Assembly: GCA_021827445.1 (NCBI GenBank)
Contig: JAKAVW010000022.1
Span: forward strand, 1 to 18,894
DNA from: Pseudomonadota bacterium
GTDB taxonomy: Bacteria > Pseudomonadota > Gammaproteobacteria > Acidithiobacillales > Acidithiobacillaceae
Length of the DNA stretch: 18,894 nt
Reading direction: 5' to 3'
Shown: positions 5,887 to 14,661 of the stretch, piece by piece
Position numbering within the stretch: position 1 is the first letter of the stretch
How the letters are laid out: each line of letters opens with the position of its first letter
Translations under genes and position numbers: made by a program
The notes under the pieces: generated by a model
Told to the model about the DNA's origin: nothing
The model's input: the letters and a program-made list of their open reading frames with translations, nothing else
Database searches by the model: none

Positions 5887-7571
5887 GTGACGCTGGCGCG
5901 CCCGCCGCGTTGCGTTCTCCCAGCTTTCGCCGGCTCCTCGGCCTGGTCAGCGCGTATCGGGGCCGCATCTTTCTCGCCATGCTCTTCATGGTGATTTCTG
6001 GCGCGGCCACCGGTGGGGTGGCCTACATGATCAAACCGGTCCTCGACCGGATCTTCATCGACCGCAACGCCAGCATGCTCATCTGGCTGCCCCTGGGCGT
6101 CATAATGATCTACGCCGTCAAAGGTGGCGCCGATTACGTACAGGCTATCACCCTCGTCAGGGTGGAAGAAGACGTTTTGCGCGGTCTGCGCGAGCGTCTT
6201 TTCGCCCATACCCTGCGCCTGCCCCTGGGCACCCTCATCGACAACAGCCACGGCAGCACCCTGTCGCGGATGAGTCTGGACCTGACCTTGTTGCAGCAGG
6301 GCCTTTCGGTGCTGGCGCGTTTCTTCCTTTCCACCTTCCAGATTATCGCGCTCATGGCGGTAGTGTTTTACATGAGCTGGAAGCTGGCGCTGATCAGCTT
6401 CATCACCCTGCCCATCGCGTTTTATCCCCTGATTCGTTTCGGCCAGAAGCTGCGCCAGCGCGGCGAGCGCCAACAAGAGCAGATGGGCCAGATCATGGAC
6501 CAATTTTCTCAAAGTCTGCGCGGTGCCGAGGTGATCAAAAGTCAGGGTGGCGAGGGCTTTGAGGCGCAGCGCTTCGGCATTCAGGCGCGTCACTACTTCG
6601 ACCTGATGATGCAGATTGCCCGCATCCAGAAGGCAACGGTTCCCATCATGGAAATGATTGCGGCGCTGGGCATCGCCGTCATCATCTATCTGGGAGGCAG
6701 CCAGGTGGTGAACGGCGGAATGACGACGGGGGCCTTTTTCAGCTTTCTGACGGCGCTGGGTATGATCTATGAGCCTCTGCGCCAGCTCTCCTCGGCCAAC
6801 AATCAACTGCAACAAGGCCTTTCTGCCGCGGACCGGCTCTTCGCCTGGCTGGATCAACCGGCAGAAGCCAGCCAGCGCTCCCCAACGCCGCGTCCCTGGG
6901 GCACCTGGCAGTGCCACGATCTCAAGCTGCAATTGGGGAGCGAGGTGATTTTACGCGACCTCTGTATCACGCTTCCCCCTCTCACGACGACGGCCATCGT
7001 TGGCCCCAGCGGCGGCGGCAAAACCAGTCTGGTACGGGTGATGCTCGGCTTGTTGCCGCCCAGTGGCGGCGATATTACAGTAGCCGGACGGTCCATCCGC
7101 GATCTCCCCGCCGGCGATTATCGCGGCTGTTTCAGCTTTGTCGCTCAGGAGCCGGTACTGTTCACCGGGACCGCTCTGAGCAATATCGCCTATGCCGATG
7201 CTCAACCCGATCACGAACGCGCCGAGGCCGCCGCGCGGCAAGCGCACGCCTGGGAATTTTTAACCTCCACAGGCGGGCTGGAAACGATGATCAAAGGCAA
7301 TGGCGGCAATCTTTCCGGCGGCCAGCGCCAGCGGCTCGCCATCGCCCGCGCGCTCTATCTGGATCGCCCCGTGCTGGTCCTTGACGAAGCCACCAGCAAC
7401 CTCGACAGCGAAAGTGAAGAACGCATCGCGGAAACCCTCAGCGCTCTCCATGGCCGGAAAACCATCGTCATCGTGGCGCACCGCCCGCGCACTACCCGCC
7501 TCGCCGACCAGATCATCCGCCTGGAACACGGGCAGATCGTGACCGGCGAACAGGAACACGAGACCGCATAA
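5883..7571 (+). CDS. msbA: Lipid A export ABC transporter, permease-ATPase fusion MsbA
   Basis: Half-transporter that dimerises in the inner membrane and flips lipid A-core to the periplasmic face. The 562 residues comprise a six-helix ABC type-1 membrane domain (about 15-320) and an ATPase domain (about 340-555). Visible motifs are Walker A GPSGGGKT (374-381), Q-loop Q422, signature NLSGGQRQRLAIARAL (476-491), Walker B VLVLDE with E502, D-loop SNLD and H533. The region after the H-loop histidine reads AHRPRTTRLAD where many relatives have AHRLSTI, a mild divergence. The GTG start at 5883 overlaps the ferredoxin TGA (GTGA), so the two are translationally coupled. No lpxK or kdsB follows, unlike many genomes. 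A peptide or drug exporter of the same superfamily is the main alternative. Confidence 0.85.
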   Translation: MSDAGAPAALRSPSFRRLLGLVSAYRGRIFLAMLFMVISGAATGGVAYMIKPVLDRIFIDRNASMLIWLPLGVIMIYAVKGGADYVQAITLVRVEEDVLRGLRERLFAHTLRLPLGTLIDNSHGSTLSRMSLDLTLLQQGLSVLARFFLSTFQIIALMAVVFYMSWKLALISFITLPIAFYPLIRFGQKLRQRGERQQEQMGQIMDQFSQSLRGAEVIKSQGGEGFEAQRFGIQARHYFDLMMQIARIQKATVPIMEMIAALGIAVIIYLGGSQVVNGGMTTGAFFSFLTALGMIYEPLRQLSSANNQLQQGLSAADRLFAWLDQPAEASQRSPTPRPWGTWQCHDLKLQLGSEVILRDLCITLPPLTTTAIVGPSGGGKTSLVRVMLGLLPPSGGDITVAGRSIRDLPAGDYRGCFSFVAQEPVLFTGTALSNIAYADAQPDHERAEAAARQAHAWEFLTSTGGLETMIKGNGGNLSGGQRQRLAIARALYLDRPVLVLDEATSNLDSESEERIAETLSALHGRKTIVIVAHRPRTTRLADQIIRLEHGQIVTGEQEHETA

Positions 7572-7584
7572 CGGCTTCAGAGGA

Positions 7585-9600
7585 TCAGGAAACCTCTCGC
7601 AACACTTGCCGCAGAGTGGCCAAGGCCGCAGACAGACGCCGATCACCATCGGCATCCGGTGTCGGACCGTAACGCTGGGCCACATAGATTTCACGCACGG
7701 ATTCCCGCTGATCCACTGGCAACCGCTGCCAGAATAAACGCTCCATCCCCGGTCGATCGTCTTTTAGTCCCACTGTACGCAAGGCGCGCACCGCGCGCTG
7801 GCGCCAATACCCGGCATCCTTACCCGTTGGATAGCGGCGCCACAGCATCCATGCCGTCAACAGCGAAACACCAACCCCCACCAACCAGTAAGCCAGCGCA
7901 GCGTAGCGGTGCCAAACCGGCGCTTTCGGCCAGTGCGGCGTATCGGTAGAGGAAGGCACCATCTGCATGATTTGCGCACCCGCCGACGCCCAGAGGGCGC
8001 GCTGTTTGGCCGGCGTCAGGTCGATAACCATATTGATCCACTGCCATTGCAACCAATCCCAGAGTTGTTGCACGCCAGGCACCACCGCGGGGGCTACCGT
8101 ACCGGTATCGCTGCCCCTCTGGCCGGGTACCGTCAGTGCCGACGTCGCATCCAGCCGCACCCAACCTCGTCTCGGTAGCCAGGCCTGCACCCAGGCATGG
8201 GCCATGCTCTGCCGCACAATCCAGTAGTTGCCCACCGGGTTGTATTCACCACCGTGATACCCCGTCACCACCCGTGCCGGGATACCATCCATCCGGAGCA
8301 ACAACGCGAGCCCCCCCGCATAGTATTCGCAAAAACCCGTATGGGTATGGAGCAAAAAATCTGCCATGCTTTGCCCATGGGGATAACCCGCTGGCGCCTG
8401 CAGGCTGTACCGGAAAGAAGGCCCATGAAACCAGTGCAGCAGGCGCTGGACCACCACCGTATCGCTGCCACCTGCAAAACGGGTCGCAAGCGCCCGTAGT
8501 TCCGGGCTGGTGTCAGCAGGCACCTGCAAAGCCGCGGCGCGCTCCGCCGCAGAGAGCACACGCGGAGCGGCAGGTGCAGACCAGACGATGTAGCGCATGG
8601 GCAAGCCGGGGGCCTTGTTCATACGCAAGACACCATCCGCCTGCTGCCGGTAGGTGACCGGGATATTCAGACGATAGGGCGTCGCTAAAGCAAACAGATA
8701 ATCACTGTTATCCGGGCTTAGAACGATTTCCTGTCGAACGCCCGTGGTTCTGGTGCCAACGCCTGCAGATACCGCACCCCGCACCCCGGCGGCCGGCGGA
8801 TCCGGCAGCCAATTCCGGCCCTCATCGCGCCAGAGGATCGCCCCCACCCAATACAAATGCTCCGGATCAGCAGGCTGCGGACTGATCTGTGCCCGAAAAG
8901 CCGTGGCGGAGTCGAGGGCCAGGCGGGTAATACGGTCTGGGGACAAATCGGCGCTGAAACCCGAATGTGCCGCCCCCTGTGGCGGTGCCCAGGCCCAGAG
9001 CGGCGTCGGCGTGCGCGGCAACATCAGAAAGAAAATGGCCGCCACCGGCAACAGCATCAGCAGAAAAACCAGACTGAAGACCAGCATGTAGCGGAAATCC
9101 CGCCAGCGCAGCCCTTCTGTGGTGCGCTCCACCGCTGCATCGGCCAAGGGCTGCCAAAGCAATCCCAGCAGGGACAGATATAAGGCCGCCAACAAAAAAA
9201 TGCCGAGCAGAATATCCACGCGCAGCCACGCGGCCACCCCCATGCCCAGCAGCACCAATGCCGCCACCTGATAAAAGTCGCGCTGGCTGCGCATTTCCAA
9301 TGCCTTGATGGCCAGTAGCACCAGCACCGCCTGACTGGCCATCGCCAGCCAGTTCCCCCATCCGGCCAGCAGTAACACCAGCACCAGCAGAAACAGGACC
9401 AACAGCAAGCGTTGCACCGCACTGAACCAGGGCAAGCGCCCCTGCCAGGCCCCATACAGCCCCAAACCGGTCGCCACAACCCAAACCCCTGTAGCCCAAA
9501 GGGCGGCCTCCGAACCCAGCGCCAGGAGCATAAAGACACCCATCAATCCCGCCAGCAAGGAACCCACACACCGCGTGGGGAGGCGTAGCCCGGACATCAT
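7585..9600 (-). CDS. tgpA: TgpA-type membrane transglutaminase-like protein (DUF3488 + transglutaminase domain)
   Basis: The 671 residues match the length of Pseudomonas TgpA, an inner-membrane protein with a periplasmic transglutaminase-like domain whose physiological substrate is unknown. Residues 1-195 contain several hydrophobic segments (DUF3488). About 200-555 is periplasmic, a final membrane helix lies near 566-587 (YAALAYWLVGVGVSLLTAWM), and a cytoplasmic tail of about 85 residues ends the protein. The Cys-His-Asp triad is present: C424 in THTGFCEYYAG, H468 in SMAHAWVQAW and D484 in WVRLDAT. I chose the ATG at 9600 because its ATGA overlaps the stop of the DUF58 gene; a second ATG follows immediately, and the longer open frame upstream is antisense. 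It is the last gene of the gcv-moxR run and ends 13 bases from the convergent msbA stop. Confidence 0.92.
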   Translation of the reverse strand: MMSGLRLPTRCVGSLLAGLMGVFMLLALGSEAALWATGVWVVATGLGLYGAWQGRLPWFSAVQRLLLVLFLLVLVLLLAGWGNWLAMASQAVLVLLAIKALEMRSQRDFYQVAALVLLGMGVAAWLRVDILLGIFLLAALYLSLLGLLWQPLADAAVERTTEGLRWRDFRYMLVFSLVFLLMLLPVAAIFFLMLPRTPTPLWAWAPPQGAAHSGFSADLSPDRITRLALDSATAFRAQISPQPADPEHLYWVGAILWRDEGRNWLPDPPAAGVRGAVSAGVGTRTTGVRQEIVLSPDNSDYLFALATPYRLNIPVTYRQQADGVLRMNKAPGLPMRYIVWSAPAAPRVLSAAERAAALQVPADTSPELRALATRFAGGSDTVVVQRLLHWFHGPSFRYSLQAPAGYPHGQSMADFLLHTHTGFCEYYAGGLALLLRMDGIPARVVTGYHGGEYNPVGNYWIVRQSMAHAWVQAWLPRRGWVRLDATSALTVPGQRGSDTGTVAPAVVPGVQQLWDWLQWQWINMVIDLTPAKQRALWASAGAQIMQMVPSSTDTPHWPKAPVWHRYAALAYWLVGVGVSLLTAWMLWRRYPTGKDAGYWRQRAVRALRTVGLKDDRPGMERLFWQRLPVDQRESVREIYVAQRYGPTPDADGDRRLSAALATLRQVLREVS

Positions 9601-10601
9601 CGGCCCACCCCTCCCGGAAGTGGCAAGCGCCGCAGCCACTGTCCGGCCGTACGCAGACCCCAAGGCCGGGGCGCGCGCTGATCAGCCTCCCGGAGTATCG
9701 GCAGGGGTGGTTGTTGCGCCAGTAACAACCAGGCTTGTTCCAGGCCCGAGCGTCCGCAGCCGGTCACCATCCCGGCGGGCATCCGCAATTGCCACGCCCG
9801 GCCCTGCTCCAGCGCGGTGTCCAGCGCGGCACGGAGCATTTGCAAACGCTGCTCCACCGGCCAGCGTTGCAGCGCCGCGCTTTCCCAGTCAAGCAACATC
9901 CGTCGCTGCCCTGCCTGCTCCCGTTCACGCGTCGGCAGGCGCAGCTCCCCCTGTACGCCCAAAGACCAGTCCACCCGGCGCCAGACTACAGCGCCCAGCC
10001 CTTCTCCGAGCCGACGCTCCCGCACCCAGAGCAGATCGCCGCTGCCGCCGGGCTGACCTCCCTCCGCCTCCTGATGCCCCAAATCTGCTGGTGGCAGGGA
10101 TTGCCCACTCGCGGCAGGGGCCACCCAAGGCTGATCTGCTGGCTCCACCGCCAGATGCATACCACGCCAGACGAAAGCAAAAGGAAAAGCGGAACCCATC
10201 TGCAAAGCGGGTAAAGGCGGCTGACCGCGTAGGGGCGGGTGCCAGGTCAGAGCCACCAAGGCTTCCTGGCGCGCGCCCACCCGAGTCAGGGTGCGTCGTG
10301 CATCACCCAGACGCAGTTCCAGCAGCCACAACGGCCAGGGGCGCGCATTGTGAATGCGCAGGAGCAGATCACCCGGCTCTCCCGCGGTAAAAACCTGGCC
10401 GGGCAGCACCGCCGCGCGCACCCGCCACAAGTTGCCAAGAGCGACAAAGCCGGAGAGCACCATAATGGCCAGCATCATGGAAACCAGCAGAAACAAGACA
10501 TTGTTCCCGGTGTTCACGGCAGCAGAACCGAGGGCCAGGGTCAGCCCGACAAAGACCTTACCAGGACGGGAAAGACGTACCTCCCGCCGTTTGCGACTCA
10601 C
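9597..10601 (-). CDS. DUF58 domain-containing membrane protein
   Basis: The 334 residues start with two hydrophobic helices (about 15-29 and 33-55) that anchor a soluble domain. The DUF58 core is recognisable in GDLLWVRERRLGEGLGAVVW leading into RRVDWS (188-213), followed by RMLLDWES. The residue pattern matches the conserved Arg-x-hydrophobic-Asp/His-Trp motif of the family. DUF58 proteins resemble von Willebrand factor A domains and are usually encoded beside a MoxR ATPase, which is thought to remodel or activate them; the biochemical role is unknown. The GTG at 10601 overlaps the moxR stop codon (GTGA), and the gene's own stop overlaps the tgpA start. Both junctions indicate coupled synthesis of a three-protein module. 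Confidence 0.9.
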   Translation of the reverse strand: MSRKRREVRLSRPGKVFVGLTLALGSAAVNTGNNVLFLLVSMMLAIMVLSGFVALGNLWRVRAAVLPGQVFTAGEPGDLLLRIHNARPWPLWLLELRLGDARRTLTRVGARQEALVALTWHPPLRGQPPLPALQMGSAFPFAFVWRGMHLAVEPADQPWVAPAASGQSLPPADLGHQEAEGGQPGGSGDLLWVRERRLGEGLGAVVWRRVDWSLGVQGELRLPTREREQAGQRRMLLDWESAALQRWPVEQRLQMLRAALDTALEQGRAWQLRMPAGMVTGCGRSGLEQAWLLLAQQPPLPILREADQRAPRPWGLRTAGQWLRRLPLPGGVGR

Positions 10602-11506
10602 GGACCAAAACCCCAGGTATCCTGCATCAGCAGGGCCGTCAGCGCATCGCCGCTCAGCGATGCGCCAGACAGCAAACGATGCCCCAGCACCGGTACCGTC
10701 ACGGCGCGCAGATCATCGGGCGTCACAAAATCCCGCCCCGCCAGAAAAGCCCAGGCCTGGGCGCTCGCCTTGAGCGCCAACAGGCCTCGTGGCGACAAGC
10801 CAATCCGCACCCGTGCATCCTCACGGCTGCGTTGCGCCAGAACCAAAAGCATTTCCTGTATTTCCGGACTCAGGAATACCGCCGCAACTGCTGCCTGCCA
10901 TTGGCGCAGCAATGCAGCATCGGCCAGTGCTATCAGATCGGCGGGCCGCCGGTTTTCCCCCGCCAGCAAGCGCCGCTCCGCCTCGTGGCTCGGATACCCC
11001 AGTGACAGGCGCAGTGTAAAACGATCCAGTTGGCTCTCCGGCAGCGGAAAGACCCCGGCATGTTCCTGTGGATTCTGGGTGGCGACCACAAAAAAGGGCT
11101 TGGGCAGCGGAAAGCTCTGCCCATCCGCCGATACCTGCCCCTCTGCCATGGCTTCCAGCAGGGCCGACTGACTGCGCGGCGAGGCCCGATTGATTTCATC
11201 CATCAGTACCACTGCGTGGAAAATAGGCCCGCGATGAAAGACGAAGCGTTGCTCGCGCGGATCGAAGAGGCTGCTCCCGAGAATATCCCCCGGCAGCAGA
11301 TCGGCGGTCATCTGCACCCGTGCGAAATCCAGACCCAGCAGACGCGCCAATCCCAGTGACAAGGTCGTCTTGCCTACCCCCGGCACATCTTCCACCAGCA
11401 CATGCCCGCCGGCCAGAAAGCCGGACAGAATCAGGCGCAGCGCCCGCTCTTTATCGAGCAACACCTCACCGAGCGCATCCAGCAGATTCGCCGGAGATAC
11501 CGTCAT
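10598..11506 (-). CDS. MoxR-family AAA+ ATPase
   Basis: Cytoplasmic AAA+ ATPase of 302 residues, the usual MoxR length. Walker A is VEDVPGVGKTT with K46, Walker B is VVLMDEINRA with D103 and E104, and sensor 1 is VVATQNP with N145. DREQ-like and LPESQLDRF segments complete the MoxR signature, with a lid domain following (about 195-302). MoxR proteins act as chaperone-like activators of partners with a von Willebrand A or DUF58 domain. The neighbouring DUF58 and TgpA genes are therefore the likely clients. The ATG at 11506 overlaps the gcvPB stop codon (ATGA), which ties its translation to the glycine cleavage genes. No separate promoter is visible, and any would have to lie within gcvPB. Confidence 0.94.
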   Translation of the reverse strand: MTVSPANLLDALGEVLLDKERALRLILSGFLAGGHVLVEDVPGVGKTTLSLGLARLLGLDFARVQMTADLLPGDILGSSLFDPREQRFVFHRGPIFHAVVLMDEINRASPRSQSALLEAMAEGQVSADGQSFPLPKPFFVVATQNPQEHAGVFPLPESQLDRFTLRLSLGYPSHEAERRLLAGENRRPADLIALADAALLRQWQAAVAAVFLSPEIQEMLLVLAQRSREDARVRIGLSPRGLLALKASAQAWAFLAGRDFVTPDDLRAVTVPVLGHRLLSGASLSGDALTALLMQDTWGFGP

Positions 11507-12933
11507 TGTGCTGCCGCCACATCCAGGCGCCGCGCCGCCAGCGCCTCATCCAGCCGCCCCACCGGCAGATGGTGGGGCGCTTCACGCAAGAGTTCCGGCT
11601 GCTCCAGCGCCTCCTGACGAATCTGCGCCATGACCGCCACAAAGCGGTCCAGGGTCGCCTTGCTTTCCGTTTCCGTCGGCTCGATCAGCAAGCACTCGGG
11701 CACCAGTTGCGGGAAGTAAATGGTCGGCGCGTGAATCCCGAAATCCAGCAGGCGCTTGGCCACATCCAGCGCCCGGATGCCCGTCGCTTTCTGCAGATCG
11801 CTGACGCTCAGGATGAACTCGTGGCTGGCTCGCCGCTCCGGAAAAGCCGCCTGATAACCCACCCGCTGCAATTCCTTGAGCAGGTAGTTGGCATTGAGCG
11901 CGGCATAAGCCGATACCCGGCTTACCCCCACCCGACCCAGACGACGGAGATAGGCATGGGCGCGCAGCAACACACCGATATTGCCGCCATGGGCACTGAA
12001 CCGGCCGATACTCCGGGGCAACTCCTGCTCGGTCACCCAGCGCAGCGCGCCCCCGCCTTCGCGCCCGACCGTGGGCAGAGGCAAGAAAGGCCGCAGGCGT
12101 TCCTGCACCGCCACCGCACCCGCCCCCGGCCCACCGCCGCCATGGGGTGTGGCAAAGGTCTTGTGCAGATTCAGATGCATCACATCAAAGCCCATCTGGC
12201 CCGGCTGCACTCGTCCGAGAATGGCGTTCAGATTGGCGCCATCATAATAGAGCAGCCCCCCCGCCCCATGAACGCGGGCGGCAATATCCGCTATCCGTCG
12301 CTCAAACACCCCCAGGGTGGAGGGATTGGTCAGCATGATACCTGCTACATCCGGCCCCAGATGCTGATCCAAAAAAGCCATATCCAGATCGCCGTCGGCC
12401 AGATTGGGGATTTCCACCACCGCAAACCCCGCCATCTGGGCACTGGCCGGATTGGTGCCGTGCGCCGCCGTGGGAATCAGCATCTTCCGCCGTCCGTGGT
12501 CTCCGCGCGCCGCATGGTAGGCGCGGATCATGGCGACACCGGCCAATTCGCCCTGGGCGCCCGCCGCCGGGGTCAGACTCACCGCCGCCATGCCGGTCGC
12601 CGCCGCCAGCCACTCCTGCAACTCCCAAAGCACTTGCAGCAGCCCTTGCATGGCTGGCGCCGGGGTATCCGGATGCAGGCGCGCGAAGCCCGGCAGCGAG
12701 GCCATGGTATGGGCAATCCGCGGATTATATTTCATGGTGCAGGAGCCCAGCGGGTAAAACTGGGTGTCGATGGAAAAATTCTGCTGCGACAGGCGAGTGT
12801 AGTGGCGCAGCACCTCCAGTTCGGCCGGGTTGGGTAGATTCAGGGGAGTCTTCCGCAGTAGCTCCGCCGGAATATCGGACGGCAACTCCACCCCCGGAAA
12901 ATGGTGATCATGATCGAAAATGGAAGCGCTCAT
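11503..12933 (-). CDS. gcvPB: Glycine dehydrogenase (decarboxylating) subunit 2
   Basis: Second half of the two-subunit P protein of the glycine cleavage system. With GcvPA and pyridoxal phosphate it decarboxylates glycine and passes the aminomethyl group to lipoyl-GcvH. Of 476 residues, the N-terminal HFPGVELPSDIPAEL and the segment FYPLGSCTMKYNPR (59-72) are characteristic. The pyridoxal phosphate lysine is K258 in HLNLHKTFATPHGGGGPG. The start is the ATG at 12933, whose ATGA overlaps the gcvPA stop; the frame is open further upstream to 13008, but that part lies inside gcvPA. Residues 420-476 form the small C-terminal domain with PTETESKATLDRF. The stop overlaps the start of moxR. Confidence 0.96.
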   Translation of the reverse strand: MSASIFDHDHHFPGVELPSDIPAELLRKTPLNLPNPAELEVLRHYTRLSQQNFSIDTQFYPLGSCTMKYNPRIAHTMASLPGFARLHPDTPAPAMQGLLQVLWELQEWLAAATGMAAVSLTPAAGAQGELAGVAMIRAYHAARGDHGRRKMLIPTAAHGTNPASAQMAGFAVVEIPNLADGDLDMAFLDQHLGPDVAGIMLTNPSTLGVFERRIADIAARVHGAGGLLYYDGANLNAILGRVQPGQMGFDVMHLNLHKTFATPHGGGGPGAGAVAVQERLRPFLPLPTVGREGGGALRWVTEQELPRSIGRFSAHGGNIGVLLRAHAYLRRLGRVGVSRVSAYAALNANYLLKELQRVGYQAAFPERRASHEFILSVSDLQKATGIRALDVAKRLLDFGIHAPTIYFPQLVPECLLIEPTETESKATLDRFVAVMAQIRQEALEQPELLREAPHHLPVGRLDEALAARRLDVAAAQ

Positions 12934-14273
12934 AAGGTCTCCAGCACAGAGGTCAGGGCATCGCGATACGCCAGCAGATCGGCCTCTTCCAGCAGCTCCG
13001 TAGTGCACACCAGCAGATCGCCCGCCTCCCCCATCCCCCAGTCTGCCAGCGGAAGTCCCGCCAGCAGACCATGGCCCAGCAGCGCATCCCGCACCGCCAC
13101 GGCGGCCTGTGGCAGACGCAGCACAAACTCATGGAAGAAAGGTCCGCCATAAGGCAGGCTCACCCCCGGCACCGCCGTCAACAGTTCCCGCAACAAAGCA
13201 GCCCGTTCATGGCAGAGCACCGCCGTCTGCTGCAACCCGCGCCCGCCCAGCGTCGCCATGTGGATGGTCGCCGCCGTCACCATCAGGCCCTGATTGGTGC
13301 AGATGTTACTCGTCGCCTTACCGCGGCGAATATGCTGCTCCCGCGCCTGCAAGGTCAGACAAAAACCCTCACGACCCTGCCCGTCCACGGTTTTGGCGAC
13401 CAGTCGCCCAGGCAACTGCCGCACGTGGGCCTTGCGGCAGGCGAGAAAACCAAAGTACGGCCCACCGCCGGTCAAGGGAATTCCCAGCGGCTGCCCTTCG
13501 CCCACCGCTATATCCGCGCCCTGTGTGCCCCAATCCCCCGGCGCCTTCAGCAGGGCCAAAGCCAGTGGATTGACCACGGCAATAGCCAGCAGGTCATGGC
13601 CATGGGCCCAGTCGGTCAGCGCATCCACAGGCTCCAGCAGGCCCAGGGCGCTGCTTTGGGGAATGATCAGCGCCGCCGCATCCCCCGCCTCCGCAGGCAA
13701 TATCAGGGTGCCCGTAGCTCGGTCATAAGGCACGCTCACCAAACGGATGTTTTGCAAGCCGAGCACACTGTCCAAAACTCGCCGCCAACCCGGCAACAGG
13801 TTCTCCGGCACCAGAATGGACTTGTCGCCACCCTGAATACGCAACGCCATCAGGCAGGCCTCCGCCAGCCCCGAGGCCCCGTCGTAGAGCGAGGCATTGC
13901 TCACCTCCAACCCGGTCAGCCGCGTGATGAAACTCTGGTATTCATAAACAACCTGCAGCGTGCCCTGGCTGGCTTCCGGCTGATACGGCGTATAGGCGGA
14001 ATAGAACTCACCGCGCCCGGCAATTTCCCAGACGATGGCTGGGATGTGGTGGGCATAAGCCCCACCCCCCGCAAAGCAGCGCAACGGGGCATTGCTCATG
14101 GCCCGCCCTTCCAGTTCGCGGTGCAGGGCCATCTCCGACAGCCCTTCGGGCAAGACCATGTCATGCACTAGCAAAGTGGGCGGGATTTCATCAAAAAGCT
14201 GGTCGAGGCGCTCAACGCCGACGGCGGCCAACATGGCCGCCGTCTCCAACCCATCGTGGGGAATATAGGGCAT
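12930..14273 (-). CDS. gcvPA: Glycine dehydrogenase (decarboxylating) subunit 1
   Basis: First half of the split glycine decarboxylase, 447 residues, which pairs with GcvPB to form the P protein. It begins MPYIPHDG, as the family does, and contains FYSAYTPYQPEASQGTLQ near 90-107 and REGFCLTLQAREQHIRR near 308-324, followed by KATSNICTNQGL, all signature stretches. It lacks the pyridoxal phosphate lysine, which is in the other subunit. The ATG at 14273 starts 4 bases after the gcvH stop; a GGAG near the gcvH stop, about a dozen bases upstream, is the only ribosome-site candidate, so re-initiation after gcvH is likely. Splitting of the P protein is normal in many bacteria, so this is not a frameshift. 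Confidence 0.96.
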   Translation of the reverse strand: MPYIPHDGLETAAMLAAVGVERLDQLFDEIPPTLLVHDMVLPEGLSEMALHRELEGRAMSNAPLRCFAGGGAYAHHIPAIVWEIAGRGEFYSAYTPYQPEASQGTLQVVYEYQSFITRLTGLEVSNASLYDGASGLAEACLMALRIQGGDKSILVPENLLPGWRRVLDSVLGLQNIRLVSVPYDRATGTLILPAEAGDAAALIIPQSSALGLLEPVDALTDWAHGHDLLAIAVVNPLALALLKAPGDWGTQGADIAVGEGQPLGIPLTGGGPYFGFLACRKAHVRQLPGRLVAKTVDGQGREGFCLTLQAREQHIRRGKATSNICTNQGLMVTAATIHMATLGGRGLQQTAVLCHERAALLRELLTAVPGVSLPYGGPFFHEFVLRLPQAAVAVRDALLGHGLLAGLPLADWGMGEAGDLLVCTTELLEEADLLAYRDALTSVLETL

Positions 14274-14277
14274 TTAC

Positions 14278-14661
14278 TTAAGACTCCGCTAATTTACCAT
14301 AAGCTACCGCATCCAAGAGTCCGGCACAGGCTGCGGCGTCGGCCTCGACCACCATCATCCAGCCCTGGCCATAGGGGTCTTCATTGAGCCACTGCGGGTT
14401 ATCCCCCAGCCCATCATTACGCTCCAGCACCGTGCCATTGACGGGTGCATACAAATCCGCCGCCGCCTTGACCGACTCCAGCACACCGCAGACTTCGCCA
14501 CCACGAATCGCCTTGCCGACCTCAGGCACTTCCACATACACCAGATCCCCCAGCAATTCCTGGGCATGATCGGTAATCCCCACCCGGTAGCGTCCGCCCC
14601 CCAGGTCTTCAACCCACTCATGGGTGTCGCTGTAACGCAACGTCTCCGGAATCTTGCTCAT
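14278..14661 (-). CDS. gcvH: Glycine cleavage system H protein (lipoyl carrier)
   Basis: Small carrier of 127 residues whose lipoyl arm shuttles the aminomethyl group between the P, T and L proteins. The lipoylated lysine is K65 in LESVKAAADLYAPVNG. The N-terminal RYSDTHEWVE and the C-terminal NDGLGDNPQWLNEDPYGQGW are family hallmarks. The ATG at 14661 overlaps the gcvT stop codon by the sequence ATGA. No lipoate ligase, lipoyl synthase or lipoamide dehydrogenase gene is present in the window, so those functions must be encoded elsewhere. Confidence 0.97.
   Translation of the reverse strand: MSKIPETLRYSDTHEWVEDLGGGRYRVGITDHAQELLGDLVYVEVPEVGKAIRGGEVCGVLESVKAAADLYAPVNGTVLERNDGLGDNPQWLNEDPYGQGWMMVVEADAAACAGLLDAVAYGKLAES

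Noticed and set aside
5811..6932. Long minus-strand open frame of 373 codons
   Set aside because: It lies wholly antisense to msbA, whose motifs are intact, and its His/Gln/Arg-rich translation is typical of a GC-rich shadow frame.
9575..10390. Plus-strand open frame of 271 codons
   Set aside because: Antisense to the DUF58 gene, with Pro/Ala/Arg-rich low-complexity translation.
11320..12837. Plus-strand open frame of 505 codons
   Set aside because: It is antisense to gcvPB and the start of moxR. The composition is Arg/His/Gln-rich with no recognisable motif, and the minus-strand genes are certain.
13071..14171. Plus-strand open frame of 366 codons
   Set aside because: It is antisense to gcvPA, rich in Gln, Arg and His, without a ribosome site or motif.
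12930..14273. Possible frameshifted single glycine dehydrogenase
   Set aside because: The P protein is naturally split into gcvPA and gcvPB in many bacteria. Both halves have proper ends and an ATGA junction, so no frameshift is needed.
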